DNA of 64,000 bases, taken from NCBI RefSeq assembly GCF_003751605.1, contig NZ_RJVJ01000001.1, forward strand, positions 4,712,001-4,776,000, given 5' to 3'. The DNA is from Kitasatospora cineracea. Lineage in GTDB: Bacteria > Actinomycetota > Actinomycetes > Streptomycetales > Streptomycetaceae. The notes below the pieces were generated by a model. It saw only the letters and a program-made list of their open reading frames with translations, had not been told where the DNA came from and ran no database searches. Below are positions 49,773 to 59,200 of this stretch, one piece after another. Position 1 is the stretch's first letter. Each line of letters begins with the position of its first letter. Made by a program: the position numbers and the translations under genes.

Positions 49773-51211
49773 GTGCGGGCCCGCGACGGGTCGAGCAGCC
49801 CGCCCAGGTCGGCCAGCCGCGGCGGCGCACCGGCGGCCGAGGCGACCACCACCTCCTCCAGGGCGCGCAGGTGCGCGTGGATCGCCTCCGGCGGCAGGTA
49901 CGCGGTGTCGGCGGTCAGGGTCACGGTCAACTCGGCGTCGTCGCCGGTCAGGTGCAGGCAGTACCGGCAGGCCACCCGCTCCTGGGTGGCCGGGAAGTCG
50001 AGGACGGTGCGCCCGCGCAGCCGCGCCAGCTCCCCGGCGTCCGGAGCGCCGCCCGGGGCGGCGCTCCGCTCGGTCAGCCGCATGTCGTTGAAGCAGCAGT
50101 ACGGGTGGACCTCCGTGCCGCGCTCCCGCGCCATCCGCTCCAGCAGCGCGTCCCACTCCGCCGGGTCGTAGGACGCGGCCCGGTATCCGGCCAGGGACGC
50201 GGCGAACGCGCCGGGGAGCAGGTCGGTGAAGACCGCGGTCCCCGCCGGGTCGTCCGGCAGCGGCAGCACCACCAGGGCGTCCTGCGACAGCGTGCTGACC
50301 ATGGTGCGGCGGTCCGCCGCGGCCCGGTTCCCGGCGATCGGCATGACGGCCGCCACCCGGTGCCCCTGGCCGGCGGCGACCAGGGCGGCCGCCGCGGTCA
50401 GCAGCACCGACGACCCGCTCACGCCGTGGCGGGCGGCCAGCGCGTCCACGGCCCGGGGCAGGGCCGCCGAGACCAGCCGGCCGGTCCAGAACGCGGGCGA
50501 GCGCGGCGCCGCGACCGGGGCGGCGAACATCGTCGGCGGGGCCTGCGCGAGGCCCCGCTCCCAGTGCGCCAGCGCGGCCTGGCCGGACCGCCGCCCCGCC
50601 TCCCCGGCCTGGCGGCGGGCCAGGTCCAGCGGCGTCCGCGGGCTGACCGGCCCGGCCGAGCCGCGGCGCACCAGCAGCCGCAGGTCGCGCACCAGGACCT
50701 CCGCGCCGTGCCCGTCGGACGCCAGGTGGCACAGGGCGAGGACGGCGTGGGTGATCCGCCCGGCGTGGCGGACCGCCCCCAGCCGCACCGGCCACTCGTC
50801 CGCGTACCCGAAGCGCTGCCCGGACAGTTCCGCCAGCAGCTCCTCGGCCGTCCGTCCGGCCCGGTCGGGGTCGGGCTCGTCGCGGACGACCAGGTCGAGC
50901 CGGCCCTCCCCGTGCAGCCGCTGGCCGGGGGAGCCGTCGGGCAGCTCCGCCAGCCGGGTCCGCAGGGCCTCGTGCCGCAGCACCAGGGCGGTCAGCGCGT
51001 CCACCAGGCGCGCGGCGTCCACCGGGGCGCCCCGGTCGGCGAGCGGCAGCACCCGGCCGAGGTTGAAGTAGTGGTCGTTCGGCGCCGTCCGGCCGATCGC
51101 GTGCCAGATGGCGCGCTGCCCCCAGGTGAGCGGCGCCGTCCCGCGGCCGCCCCCGACGAAGGGGACGGCGAGGACGTCGTCCCGCACCGCCGCCCCGGCC
51201 ACGGGGCTCAC
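49769..51211 (-). CDS. Stand-alone condensation-domain protein
   Basis: The 480-residue protein has the two-lobed condensation fold: LTWGQRAIWHAIGRTAPNDH (C1-like), LVLRHEALRTRL (C2), and the catalytic C3 region ALCHLASDGHGAE near 135, where the HHxxxDG motif is CHLASDG: the catalytic second His and the DG are kept, the first His is Cys. Later TMVSTLSQDALVVLPLP and HPYCCFNDMRLTE correspond to C4/C5 regions. Discrete C proteins join or release carrier-bound chains, or make esters. It follows a discrete carrier protein gene with a GTGA overlap, so that carrier is its probable substrate. Confidence 0.8.
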   Translation of the reverse strand: MSPVAGAAVRDDVLAVPFVGGGRGTAPLTWGQRAIWHAIGRTAPNDHYFNLGRVLPLADRGAPVDAARLVDALTALVLRHEALRTRLAELPDGSPGQRLHGEGRLDLVVRDEPDPDRAGRTAEELLAELSGQRFGYADEWPVRLGAVRHAGRITHAVLALCHLASDGHGAEVLVRDLRLLVRRGSAGPVSPRTPLDLARRQAGEAGRRSGQAALAHWERGLAQAPPTMFAAPVAAPRSPAFWTGRLVSAALPRAVDALAARHGVSGSSVLLTAAAALVAAGQGHRVAAVMPIAGNRAAADRRTMVSTLSQDALVVLPLPDDPAGTAVFTDLLPGAFAASLAGYRAASYDPAEWDALLERMARERGTEVHPYCCFNDMRLTERSAAPGGAPDAGELARLRGRTVLDFPATQERVACRYCLHLTGDDAELTVTLTADTAYLPPEAIHAHLRALEEVVVASAAGAPPRLADLGGLLDPSRART

Positions 51212-51513
51212 CGCGGCTCCGCCGCGCCGAGCCGCAGCAGCTGCGCGACGAGCCCGTCGAACCCGTCCGTGTGCAGCGCCCCGTCGCCGAGGTCGAGCAG
51301 GACCCCGAACTCGTCCTCCACCGCGTCCGCCAGGCGCAGCAGGGCGAGCGAACCGACCCCGAGCGCGGCGAGCGACTCGGTGGAGGCCAGCACCTCCGCC
51401 GCGCCGACGGCGCCGTCGCAGGCCCGGGCCACCGACTCGGCGACGCGCAGCCGCAGCGACGCGGCGGCGTCCACGGAAGGGGACGGGAACGGGGGAGTGG
51501 CGGGGGCGCTCAC
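51208..51513 (-). CDS. Discrete peptidyl/acyl carrier protein
   Basis: The 101-residue protein has the carrier-protein four-helix pattern with the phosphopantetheine Ser in SLAALGVGSLALLRLADAVE near residue 55 (LGxxS). DEFGVLLDLGDGALHTDGFD follows as helix 3 region. An N-terminal Pro/Ser/Ala-rich stretch of 25 residues is flexible. It is encoded between MbtH and the stand-alone condensation protein with overlaps on both sides. It could be loaded by the AMP ligase (54770-56299) or by an adenylation domain in trans. Confidence 0.82.
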   Translation of the reverse strand: MSAPATPPFPSPSVDAAASLRLRVAESVARACDGAVGAAEVLASTESLAALGVGSLALLRLADAVEDEFGVLLDLGDGALHTDGFDGLVAQLLRLGAAEPR

Positions 51514-51719
51514 CGGGCGTCCGCCCCGGCGTCCAGGCGGCGGCGCACCGAGAGCGGCCGGATGTCCGGCCAGACCAGGTCGACGTGCGCCGTGCACTCC
51601 TCCTCGGAACCGGCGAACCCCTCGGGCCGCCAGCCGGCCGGCAGGTCGGTGCCGTCCGGCCACAGGGCGTGCTGCTCCTCGTCGTTGACGACGACGCGGT
51701 AGCGGATCTCACGGGTCAC
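51510..51719 (-). CDS. MbtH-like protein
   Basis: The 69-residue protein shows the MbtH family signature: VVVNDEEQHALWPDGTDLPAGW, given here only by its key parts NDEEQ, ALWP, PAGW, then GFAGSEEECTAHVDLVWPDIRP. MbtH proteins bind adenylation domains and are needed for the activity or folding of many of them. It would serve the A domains of the three NRPS proteins. GTG 51719 has GAGGAA upstream, and the gap to the NRPS stop is three bases. Confidence 0.92.
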   Translation of the reverse strand: MTREIRYRVVVNDEEQHALWPDGTDLPAGWRPEGFAGSEEECTAHVDLVWPDIRPLSVRRRLDAGADAR

Positions 51720-51722
51720 GGG

Positions 51723-54700
51723 TCATTCCTCTCGGAGGGCACGGACGGCGGCTGCGACGTCCCGTGCGGTGGGGGTGTCGAAGAAGACGTCCAGCGGGAC
51801 GTCGACGCCGAGGCGGTGGCGGATCCGGGCGGCGATGGCCGTGATCGTCAGCGAGTGCCCGCCGAGGTCGAAGAGGTCCTCGTCGGGCCCCAGGTCGTCC
51901 AGGCCGAGGACCTCGCGCCAGATGTCGAGGACCACCGCGTCGGTGCCGTCCGCGCCGGTGCCGTCCGCGCCGGTGCCGTCCGCGCCGGTGCCGCCCGCGC
52001 CGTCCGGCCGCTCGGGGCGGACCGGCTCCGGCTCCGGCAGCGCGGCCCGGTCCAGCTTCCCGTTGGGGGTCAGCGGGAAGGCGTCGAGGACGACGTACGC
52101 GCCGGGCAGGACGGCGGCGGGCAGCACGCCGGCCAGGTGCGCGCGCAGCTCCTCCGGGGCGGGGGCCGGCCCGGCCGGGACGACGTAGGCGGTGAGGCGG
52201 CGGTCCCCCTCCGGGCCGTGCACGGCCACGGCCGCCCGCGCCACGCCCGGGTGGCCGGCCAACCGGGCCTCGACCTCGCCGAGTTCGATCCGGTGGCCGC
52301 GCAGCTTCACCTGGCCGTCGCCGCGGCCGAGGTACTCCAGCGCGCCGCCCGGGCCGCGCCGCACCAGGTCCCCGGTCCGGTACATCCGGCTGCCGGGGGG
52401 CCCGTACGGGTCGGGCAGGAACCGGCCCGCGGTCAGGCCCGGGCGGCCCAGGTAGCCGTGCGCCACCCCCGCCCCGCCGAGGTACAGCTCGCCCGCGACG
52501 CCGTACGGCACCGGCCGCAGACCGGCGTCCAGCAGGTACACGCCGGTGCCGGCCAGCGGGTCGCCGAGGGAGACCATGCCGGCGCCGGTGACGGCGGGCT
52601 CGGCCAGCGTGGACCAGATCGTCGTCTCGGTCGGCCCGTACACGTTCACCAGCCGCGCGGTGGCCGCGGTGAGCTCGGCGGCCAGCGGGGCGGGCAGGGC
52701 CTCGCCGCCGGTGAGCGCGGTGAGGCCCGGCACCGGGCCGGGGAGCCCGGCGTCCAGCAGCAGCCGCCAGCCGCTGGGCGTGGCCTGCACGTGGGTGACC
52801 CGCTCGTCGTGCAGCAGCTTGAGCAGGGCCGGGCCGTCGCGGTGCTCCTCCTCCGCGACGAGGACGACCCGGCCGTCGGTGGTGAGCGGCAGGAACAGTT
52901 CGACGGCGGAGATGTCGAACGACAGCGAGGTGAGCCCGAGCCAGCGGTCCCCGGCCCGGGAGCCGAGCCGCTCCCGCAGGGCCGCCAGCACGTTGGCCAG
53001 CGCCGCGTGCGGCACCTCGACGCCCTTGGGACGGCCGGTGGAACCGGAGGTGTACAGCACGTAGGCGGGCAGCGCGAGGTCCGGCGCGGGCAGCGGCGGG
53101 CGCCCGCCCGCGGCGGTGAGGTCCGCCGGGGCCAGGTCGCCGGGTCCCTGCGGCGTCCGGGTGATCCGCAGGGCGGGGGCGGCGTCCGCGCGGACGAAGG
53201 CCAGCCGCTCCGCCGGGTAGCCGGGGTCGAGCGGCAGGTAGGCGGCCCCGGCGGCCAGCGCGGCGAGCACCGCGACCAGCTGGTCCAGGCCCCGGGGCAG
53301 CTCGATGCCGACCAGCGTCCCCGGCCCGGCACCGTGCCGGACGAGCGCCGCCGCCGCGTGCTCCACCCGCTCGGCGAGGGCGCCGTAGGTCAGGGCGGTG
53401 CCCGCGGCGACGACGGCGACCGCGTCCGGCCGTTCGGCCGCGCGGGCGAAGAACTGCTCGGTGACGGTCGCCAGGGCCGCACCGGTGCGCGCCACCGGCG
53501 CCGCGACCTGCTCCCGCAGCTCGTCCGGGCCGAGCAGCGGCAGCGCGCCGAGCGTCGCGCCGGGGTCGGCCAGCGCCCCGTCGAGCAGCCGCGTCCAGTG
53601 CGCGACGATCCGCTCGGCGGTGCCCGGCGCCAGCGCCGAGCGGCGGTACTGGAGGCTGCCGAGCACCTCCTCGCCGCAGTCCACCAGTTGGAGGTGGAGC
53701 AGGTTGCGCGCCGTGCCCGCGAAGCCGGTCCACCGCACCTCGGCGGCGACCGGACCGAAGTCCGGCGCGGCGGCGGCCGGGCGGCGCCGGTAGCTGACCG
53801 ACAGCGGGGCGAGCGCCGTCCGGGGGGTCAGGCCCCGCACGATCCGGCCGAAGGGCGTCGCCCGGTGCCGGTACACCGCCCGCAGACCGGCCCGGACCGA
53901 GCGCGCCCAGTCCGCGAACGGCAGCCCGGCGGCGCCCGCGGCGGCGACCCGCAACGGCAGCTCGTTGACGGCCAGGCCGACCGCCACCGGCGCGCCCGGC
54001 GGGCGCAGCGACAGCTCGACGGCGGTGGTGGGGGCGGGGTCGCCGTAGCGGACGAGCAGGGCGTGCCAGGCCGCGGTGAGCAGCTCGAAGCGGGTGACGC
54101 CGATCCGGCGCGCCGTCTCCGCGAGGGCCGCGCTGCGCCGCCCGTCGAGGACGAAGGAGGTCTCGGCGCCGGGCGCGGGCAGCACGCCGCCGTCGGCCGG
54201 CGGGACGAGGCCGGGCAGGACGGGCGCCACCGGGTCGGGCCCGTGGCCGGCCCACAGCGCGCGGGCGTCCGCCAGGTCCTCCGGCGCGGGGTCCGCGGCC
54301 GGGTGCACCGCGGCGGGCACCGGTGGGAGCGGATCGCCCCGGTAGGCCGCGGCGAGGTCACTGACCAGCCGCTCCTTGGACTCGCCGTCGAACACCAGGT
54401 GGTGGGCGGTGAACAGCAGGACGTGCCGCTCCGGCCCGGTGCTCAGCAGCGCGAACCGGCACAGCGGCCCGGCCAGCAGGTCGAAGGGCGCCGCGCGCTC
54501 CTCGGCGAGCCGCGCGTCCAGCTCCCCGGCGGCGGATGCGACGAGGCGCGGCGCGGGCACCGCGACCGTCCGGCCGGCGCCGCCGTCCAGCGCCGGGACG
54601 CTGCGCAGGGCCGGGTGGTGGGCGGTGACGGCGGCGCACGCCCGCTCCAGGGCCGGGACGTCCAGCGGGCCGGTCAGCTCGACGGCGACGGCCAGGTGGT

Positions 54701-54773
54701 AGGCGGAGCCGGTGTCCAGCGCGTGCTCGGTGAGCCGCACGCCGTGCTGGGCGGGGGAGGTCGGGAGGGTCAC
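51723..54773 (-). CDS. NRPS module C-A-T, predicted glycine
   Basis: The 1016-residue protein has a condensation domain (about 1-430, FTAHHLVFDGESKERL with a full HHxxxDG near 123), an adenylation domain (about 440-920: AYVLYTSGSTGRPKGVEVPH, NVYGPTETTIWST, RTGDLVRRGPGG, LTPNGKLDR) and a carrier domain (LFDLGGHSLTITAI near 980). Hand-aligned pocket residues read D-I-V-Q-L-G-V-I-W-K, two conservative changes from the known glycine code DILQLGLIWK. There is no TE, so its product must pass on in trans. A 15-bp repeat lengthens the A-T linker. GTG 54773 overlaps the ligase stop. Confidence 0.9.
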   Translation of the reverse strand: MTLPTSPAQHGVRLTEHALDTGSAYHLAVAVELTGPLDVPALERACAAVTAHHPALRSVPALDGGAGRTVAVPAPRLVASAAGELDARLAEERAAPFDLLAGPLCRFALLSTGPERHVLLFTAHHLVFDGESKERLVSDLAAAYRGDPLPPVPAAVHPAADPAPEDLADARALWAGHGPDPVAPVLPGLVPPADGGVLPAPGAETSFVLDGRRSAALAETARRIGVTRFELLTAAWHALLVRYGDPAPTTAVELSLRPPGAPVAVGLAVNELPLRVAAAGAAGLPFADWARSVRAGLRAVYRHRATPFGRIVRGLTPRTALAPLSVSYRRRPAAAAPDFGPVAAEVRWTGFAGTARNLLHLQLVDCGEEVLGSLQYRRSALAPGTAERIVAHWTRLLDGALADPGATLGALPLLGPDELREQVAAPVARTGAALATVTEQFFARAAERPDAVAVVAAGTALTYGALAERVEHAAAALVRHGAGPGTLVGIELPRGLDQLVAVLAALAAGAAYLPLDPGYPAERLAFVRADAAPALRITRTPQGPGDLAPADLTAAGGRPPLPAPDLALPAYVLYTSGSTGRPKGVEVPHAALANVLAALRERLGSRAGDRWLGLTSLSFDISAVELFLPLTTDGRVVLVAEEEHRDGPALLKLLHDERVTHVQATPSGWRLLLDAGLPGPVPGLTALTGGEALPAPLAAELTAATARLVNVYGPTETTIWSTLAEPAVTGAGMVSLGDPLAGTGVYLLDAGLRPVPYGVAGELYLGGAGVAHGYLGRPGLTAGRFLPDPYGPPGSRMYRTGDLVRRGPGGALEYLGRGDGQVKLRGHRIELGEVEARLAGHPGVARAAVAVHGPEGDRRLTAYVVPAGPAPAPEELRAHLAGVLPAAVLPGAYVVLDAFPLTPNGKLDRAALPEPEPVRPERPDGAGGTGADGTGADGTGADGTDAVVLDIWREVLGLDDLGPDEDLFDLGGHSLTITAIAARIRHRLGVDVPLDVFFDTPTARDVAAAVRALREE
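51946..51990 (-). repeat. 15-bp in-frame tandem repeat in the A-T linker
   Basis: CCGTCCGCGCCGGTG is repeated exactly three times (51946, 51961, 51976) with a partial fourth, adding the residues GTGAD three times between adenylation and carrier domains. Confidence 0.9.
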
Positions 54774-56299
54774 GGGGCGGCCTCAGGGGTGTCGGGGTCG
54801 AGGGTGCGGCGCAGTTCCCGCTTGAGGACCTTTCCGGCCTCGTTGCGGGGCAGGGCGTCGCGGAAGTGCACGGTGGCGGGGAGTTCGTGGACGGCGAGCC
54901 GGTCCAGCAGGAAGGTGCGCAGGGCGGCCGGGGTCAGCTCCCCGGCGGGCACGACGAACGCCGCCACCACGCTGCCCAGGACGGGGTGCGGGACGCCGAC
55001 GGCCGCCGCGTCGGCGACCAGCGGGTGGGCGTGCAGCGCGTCCTCGACCTGGAGGGTGGAGACCTTGTGGGCACCGGACTTGACGACGTCGCGCTCCCGG
55101 TCGAGGAGGTGCAGGAAACCGTCCTCGTCGACCCGGCCGAGGTCGCCCATCCGGGTCCACCGTCCCCGGAAGGTCTCCTCGTCCCGCTCGCCGAGGTAGC
55201 CGCGCGGCGCGGAGGGCGAGCGCAGCCACAGCTCGCCCGCCTCGCCCGGCGGCACCGGGCGGCCCGCGCCGTCGGTGACGCGCAGGTCGGCCAGCGAGGC
55301 GGGGCGGCCGGGCGACTGCGGGCGGGCGGGGTCGAACAGCAGGGTGACCTGGGCCGGGGCGGCCTCCGTGGACGTGTAGTAGTTGACGATCTGGGCCTTG
55401 GCGAAGGCCCGGCTCAGGCCGAGCGCCACGGGCTGCGGCAGCGCCGCGGCGGTGGAGCCGACCAGGCGGACGCCGTCCAGGGCCCCGCTCCCGGCGGCCG
55501 CGGCCAGCGCGGGGGAGGCGAGGATCTCGATCGCCGTGGCGGGCACCAGGAACACGCTGCCGACCTCGTGCTCGGGGATCAGGCGCAGGAACCGGGCCGG
55601 GGTGAACTGCGGCGCGGCCACGCAACGGGCGTGCGCGTTCAGGGCGTTGACCAGCATGGTCTGGCCCGCGTTGGTGCCGACCGGGAAGGTGTGCAGGAAC
55701 GCGGCCGAGTGGCGCAGCGGCCGGCGGCGCTCGTCGAGCGTGCAGCCGTGCGCGAGGTTCGCGTGGGAGGCGGTGACGCCCTTGGGGGTTCCGGTGGTGC
55801 CGGAGGTGTACAGGATCTGGGCGGGCGCCGACGGTTCCGGGTCGGGCAGGTCGGGGTCCGGGCCGTCCGGGCCGGAGTCGGTTCCCTCGGTGAGCGTCTG
55901 AACCCCCGCCGGCACCCCCGCCGGAGCCCCGGCGGGTCCGTGCAGCAGGAAGCGCGCCCCGGAGTCGGCCAGCAGGTGGCCGACCCCGGCGGGCGGCGTC
56001 CGGTCGGAGAACGGCACGGCGACCCCGCCCGCCCGCAGCACCGCGAGGAACGCCACCGCGAACTCCGTCCAGCCGCCGGTGCCGTAGCACAGGCCGACCC
56101 GGTCCCCGGTGGCCAGGCCGGCCGCGCGCAGGACGGCGGCCAGCGTGCCGCTGCGCCGCTGCCAGTCGGCGAAGCCCAGGCGCCGCTCGCCGTTGACGAT
56201 CGCGGTCCGCTCCCCGTGCGCCGCGGCCCGGTGGGCGAGCAGGGCGGGCAGGGTGGCCGGGGCCGGGGGAGCGGCCGGCAGGGTGCGGGGCGCGCTCAC
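54770..56299 (-). CDS. Stand-alone acyl-AMP ligase (ANL superfamily)
   Basis: The 509-residue protein has ANL motifs: QILYTSGTTGTPKGVTASHA near 155 (P-loop), VNYYTSTEAAPAQVTLLFDP, RWTRMGDLGRVDEDGFLHLL near 385 with the hinge region DRERDVVKSG and the catalytic Lys of PRNEAGKVLKRELRR near 495. It is not an NRPS A domain with its own carrier. By sequence style it resembles acyl- or aryl-acid CoA/ACP ligases. In this operon it could activate a starter acid and load it on the discrete carrier protein. The YTSTEA variant of the A5 motif does not reveal the acid. GTG 56299 overlaps the upstream stop. Confidence 0.82.
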   Translation of the reverse strand: MSAPRTLPAAPPAPATLPALLAHRAAAHGERTAIVNGERRLGFADWQRRSGTLAAVLRAAGLATGDRVGLCYGTGGWTEFAVAFLAVLRAGGVAVPFSDRTPPAGVGHLLADSGARFLLHGPAGAPAGVPAGVQTLTEGTDSGPDGPDPDLPDPEPSAPAQILYTSGTTGTPKGVTASHANLAHGCTLDERRRPLRHSAAFLHTFPVGTNAGQTMLVNALNAHARCVAAPQFTPARFLRLIPEHEVGSVFLVPATAIEILASPALAAAAGSGALDGVRLVGSTAAALPQPVALGLSRAFAKAQIVNYYTSTEAAPAQVTLLFDPARPQSPGRPASLADLRVTDGAGRPVPPGEAGELWLRSPSAPRGYLGERDEETFRGRWTRMGDLGRVDEDGFLHLLDRERDVVKSGAHKVSTLQVEDALHAHPLVADAAAVGVPHPVLGSVVAAFVVPAGELTPAALRTFLLDRLAVHELPATVHFRDALPRNEAGKVLKRELRRTLDPDTPEAAP

Positions 56300-59200
56300 G
56301 CGGCGCCCCCTTCGGCCCGCCGGGCCGCGGCGGTCCGGGCCCGTTCGCGCAGGCCGACCAGGTCGTCCGGTTCGGCGTCGGGCACGTCGCGGTCGAAGCG
56401 GGCCAGGGCCGGGAGCCGCAGTCCGAGGGCGACCAGCGCCATCATGGCGAGGCCGAACAGCACGTACATCAGGGCGATGCCGCGGCCCGGGCCGGTGCCG
56501 ACGATCGGGCCGAACACCGGGGCGAGCGCGCCGCCGGGCTCCATCAGCGGGCCGAACACGGCGGAGCCCAGCGGGGCGACGACCCCGTGGCCCAGCGGGA
56601 GGGTGGACCAGGCGATCAGGGTGTTCAGGGCGAACACCCGGCCGTGGAAGCGCTGCGCGACCTTCGTCTGGACGATCGTCGCGTAGACGCCGTTGACCAG
56701 CGACAGGGCGAACGACATGCCGAACGCCCCGGCCCCGACCACCCACAGGTTCGGGCGCAGCCCGGTGACGGCGCCGGCCGCGGCCAGCACGCCCGCCAGG
56801 GCCAGCATCCCGCGCAGCCGGTGGCGGCGCGGCCCGCCCCAGAACCCCATGACCACCCCGCCGAGCAGTGCGCCGGCGCCGCCCGCCACCGCGACCCGGG
56901 CGGCCGCCCCCAGGTCGCCGAAGGCGAGCACCAGGGGGGTGGTGAGGAGGAACAGCGGCGACAGGAAGACGTTCAGGCCGGCGAACCACAGGAGCATCGC
57001 CCGGAAGCCGCGGTGGCGCCAGGTGTGGGCGAAGCCGTTGCGGATCTCGGTGACCAGCGACTCGCGCCGCGTCCAGGGCAGCGTGCGCGGGAAGCGGACC
57101 GCGAGCAGGACGCCGACGGCGAGCGCGTAGCTGACCACGTCGATCACCAGGATGCCGCGCAGCCCGATCGCGGCGAGCAGCGCCACCGCACCCAGCGGAA
57201 CGACGAACTGGGCGGTCCCGAAGGCGAGTTGGACGATCCCGTTGGCATGCCCCAGGTACTGCTTGGGGACGAGCTGCGGGACGGCGGAGGCGTAGGCGAG
57301 CCGCTGGAAGGTCAGGGCGACGGAGAGGACGCCGAGCAGCGCGTACACCTCCCAGGACTGCAGCCGGCCGGCCAGCAGCAGCCCCAGCAGCGCGGCCTGG
57401 GTGGCGGCGGCGGCCAGGTCGCCGCCGAGCATCACCGCGCGGCGGTCCAGCCGGTCGACGACGGCCCCGGCGAGCGGGCCGACCAGGATGCCCGGGAGCA
57501 TCGCGACGACCGCGTACAGGGCGTAGCGGGTCATCGAGCCGGTCTGCAGCAGGATCCAGATCGGCAGGGCGAACTCGGTGAGCGCCGAGCCGGTGATGGA
57601 CACCAGTTGGCCGCCGGCCACCAGCAGGAAGCGCCGCATGCTGGGCTGCGGGCCGTCGCCCGCCGCGGCGCCGGTCCCGGCGGTCGTTTCGGCGGCCGTT
57701 TCGGCGGGGGGTCCGGTCTCGGCGTGGAACCACCAGGAGTTCTCGGGGCCCGGCGCGGGCAGCGCGCCGGTCGTCCCGTCGGTGACGGCGCGGTGCACGC
57801 CGGTGACGGCGGCGGCGACCTCGGCCGCGCGGTAGGTGATGAAGAAGTGCCCGCCCTCGTCGAGCACGGCCACGGCGGAGCGCTCGGCCAGCAGCAGCCA
57901 CTCGCGGTAGCGCTCCTGGTAGAAGTCGGCCGCCGGGTCGCGGTCGCCGACCAGGGAGACCAGCGGCGCCCGCAGCCGGGGCGCGCCGTCGGCGACCTCG
58001 GCGATGGCCCGGGTGAACCAGTCCTCGGCCGCCTTCGTGTCCCGGCGCATGTTGCCCACCACGAACCGGACCTGCTCCTCGTCCAGTTCGGAGGTGTCGA
58101 CGCCCATGCCGGTCAGCCAGTTGGCGTACGTGCGGTCGCCGACCAGCGGTTCGAGCGAGGCGACCTTGCCGAGCGCGGAGAGCACCCGGCTGCGCGGCCG
58201 GGCGAACGGGAACTGGGCGCCGGCGTAGACGCCCTCCAGTTCGCGGCCGGACGCCTCCAGCAGGCGGGCCACGCAGACGGCGAGCGCCGTGCCGACCGCG
58301 CAGTGGCCGTACACGACGAGCGGGCCCTCGACGCGCTCGCGGACCTCGGCGGCGATCCTGGCCGCGAGCTCGTCGAAGGCCAGGTGCTCCTCGGTCACCC
58401 CGAGGTCGTGGCCGGGGACGGCCACCGCCCACAGTTCGGTGTCGGGGGGCAGCGCGTCGGCGACGGGCTGGTAGACGACGGCGCTGCCGCCGCCGTACGG
58501 GACGCACACCAGGGTGAGCCGGCGCCGGTCGGCCGGCACCGCCGGGGTGAGCCGGTGCAGCAGGCCGCGCGGGGCGCGGTCGCCGTCGGCCCGGTCCGCG
58601 ACGGCGGCCAGCTCGCGGACGGTGCGGTGGGTGAACAGGTCCATCACGCTGATCGGCCGGGCCTCCACCGCGGCCAGCCGCCTGCGGGCCTTGGCGACCA
58701 CCTGGGTGGCCAGCAGCGAGTGGCCGCCCAGGTCGAAGAAGCTCTCGTCGGCACCGACCGAGGGCAGGCCGAGGACCTCCGCCCAGATCTCGGCGAGCAC
58801 CCGCTCGGCCGCCGTCGCGGGTTCGGCGGCCTGCGCCGAGCGTTGGACCAGCGGCACCGGCAGGGCGCGCCGGTCCAGCTTCCCGTTGGGGGTGAGCGGG
58901 AGGGCGGGCACCGCGGTGAAGGCCGTCGGCACCTGGTGCTCGGGGAGGCTGCGCCGCAGCGCCGTCCGCAGCGCCGCGTGGTCGGGCTCCTCGGCGCCGG
59001 CGGCGAGCACCAGGTAGCCGACCAGCCGCTGGTCGCCGGGGCGGTCCTCGCGCAGCACCACGGCGGCGTCGGCGACGCCCGGCCGGGCGCGGAGCGCGGC
59101 CTCGGTCTCGCCGGGCTCGATCCGCATGCCGCGGAGCTTGACCTGCTGGTCGATCCGCCCGAGGTGTTCGAGGGTGCCGTCTGCGCGGCGGCGGGCCAGG

